DNA from: an uncultured Oscillospiraceae bacterium
GTDB taxonomy: Bacteria > Bacillota_A > Clostridia > Oscillospirales > Oscillospiraceae
DNA: 13,024 bases
Reading direction: 5' to 3'
Assembly (NCBI GenBank): GCA_910584605.1
Contig: CAJUAW010000079.1
Coordinates: 1-13,024, forward strand
Within the stretch, counting starts at the first letter, position 1, and each line of letters starts with the position of its first letter. This document shows positions 13,002-13,024 of the stretch, piece after piece. The notes under the pieces were generated by a model. It did not search any database, was not told the origin of the DNA, and was given only the letters and a program-made list of their open reading frames with translations. The translations under genes were made by a program, and so were the position numbers.

Positions 13002-13024
13002 AGATCGGAAGAGCGTCGTGTAGG
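13002..13024 (+). other. Illumina adapter contamination
   Basis: The window ends with AGATCGGAAGAGC (13002-13014) followed by GTCGTGTAGG, the first 23 bases of the standard TruSeq adapter read-through. It begins directly after the metY codons for Glu-Leu and breaks homology there. It is artificial sequence. Confidence 0.97.

Overview
This is a GC-rich window from a low-copy chromosomal region of a Bacillota bacterium. It most resembles gut Clostridia of the Oscillospiraceae type (Flavonifractor/Lawsonibacter-like). That placement is inferred from strong AGGAGG ribosome sites, the GC-rich codon use, the family content and an unusual GMP synthase; no marker gene confirms it. Both ends cut through genes. 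The last 23 bases are not genomic: they match an Illumina adapter, so this is the raw end of an assembled contig.

Layout, left to right. (1) 1-743: 3' part of a uridine-kinase-like nucleoside kinase. (2) 744-1098: gene-poor stretch with a decayed LysM-module fragment on the minus strand and a perfect 13-bp hairpin. (3) 1099-4039: autoregulated blaI-blaR1-type operon. It has a consensus promoter, two perfect BlaI operators, a BlaI/MecI repressor, an M56 metallopeptidase sensor with an unfamiliar extracellular domain, and a polytopic membrane protein. No beta-lactamase is nearby. (4) 4046-5469: guaA with its own promoter and terminator. The protein has lost the catalytic middle of its glutaminase domain. 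(5) 5470-6348: an AT-rich insert-like patch holding a small HEAT-like gene between terminators. (6) 6350-8439, minus strand: a CatB/Vat-type xenobiotic acetyltransferase downstream of a DacF-type D-Ala-D-Ala carboxypeptidase. They are separated by a 77-nt gap containing a possible leader peptide. (7) 8440-8606: divergent control region with overlapping promoters. (8) 8607-11721: compact operon of a ComEA-like DNA-binding protein, an OmpR-type response regulator, a sensor kinase and a GerMN lipoprotein. (9) 11758-13001: promoter and most of an O-acetylhomoserine sulfhydrylase gene (MetY), cut by the adapter.

Functional themes are cell-envelope sensing and remodelling (BlaI/BlaR1-like, DacF-like, the two-component system with lipoprotein), nucleotide metabolism (uridine kinase, GMP synthase) and sulfur amino-acid synthesis (MetY). 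No rRNA, tRNA, CRISPR array, intact insertion sequence or replication origin was seen. The most interesting items are the BlaR1-like protein with a non-penicillin-binding sensor domain, the glutaminase-deficient GMP synthase, the kinase whose best start codon is ACG, and the response regulator-kinase-GerMN lipoprotein trio that parallels actinobacterial MtrA-MtrB-LpqB.
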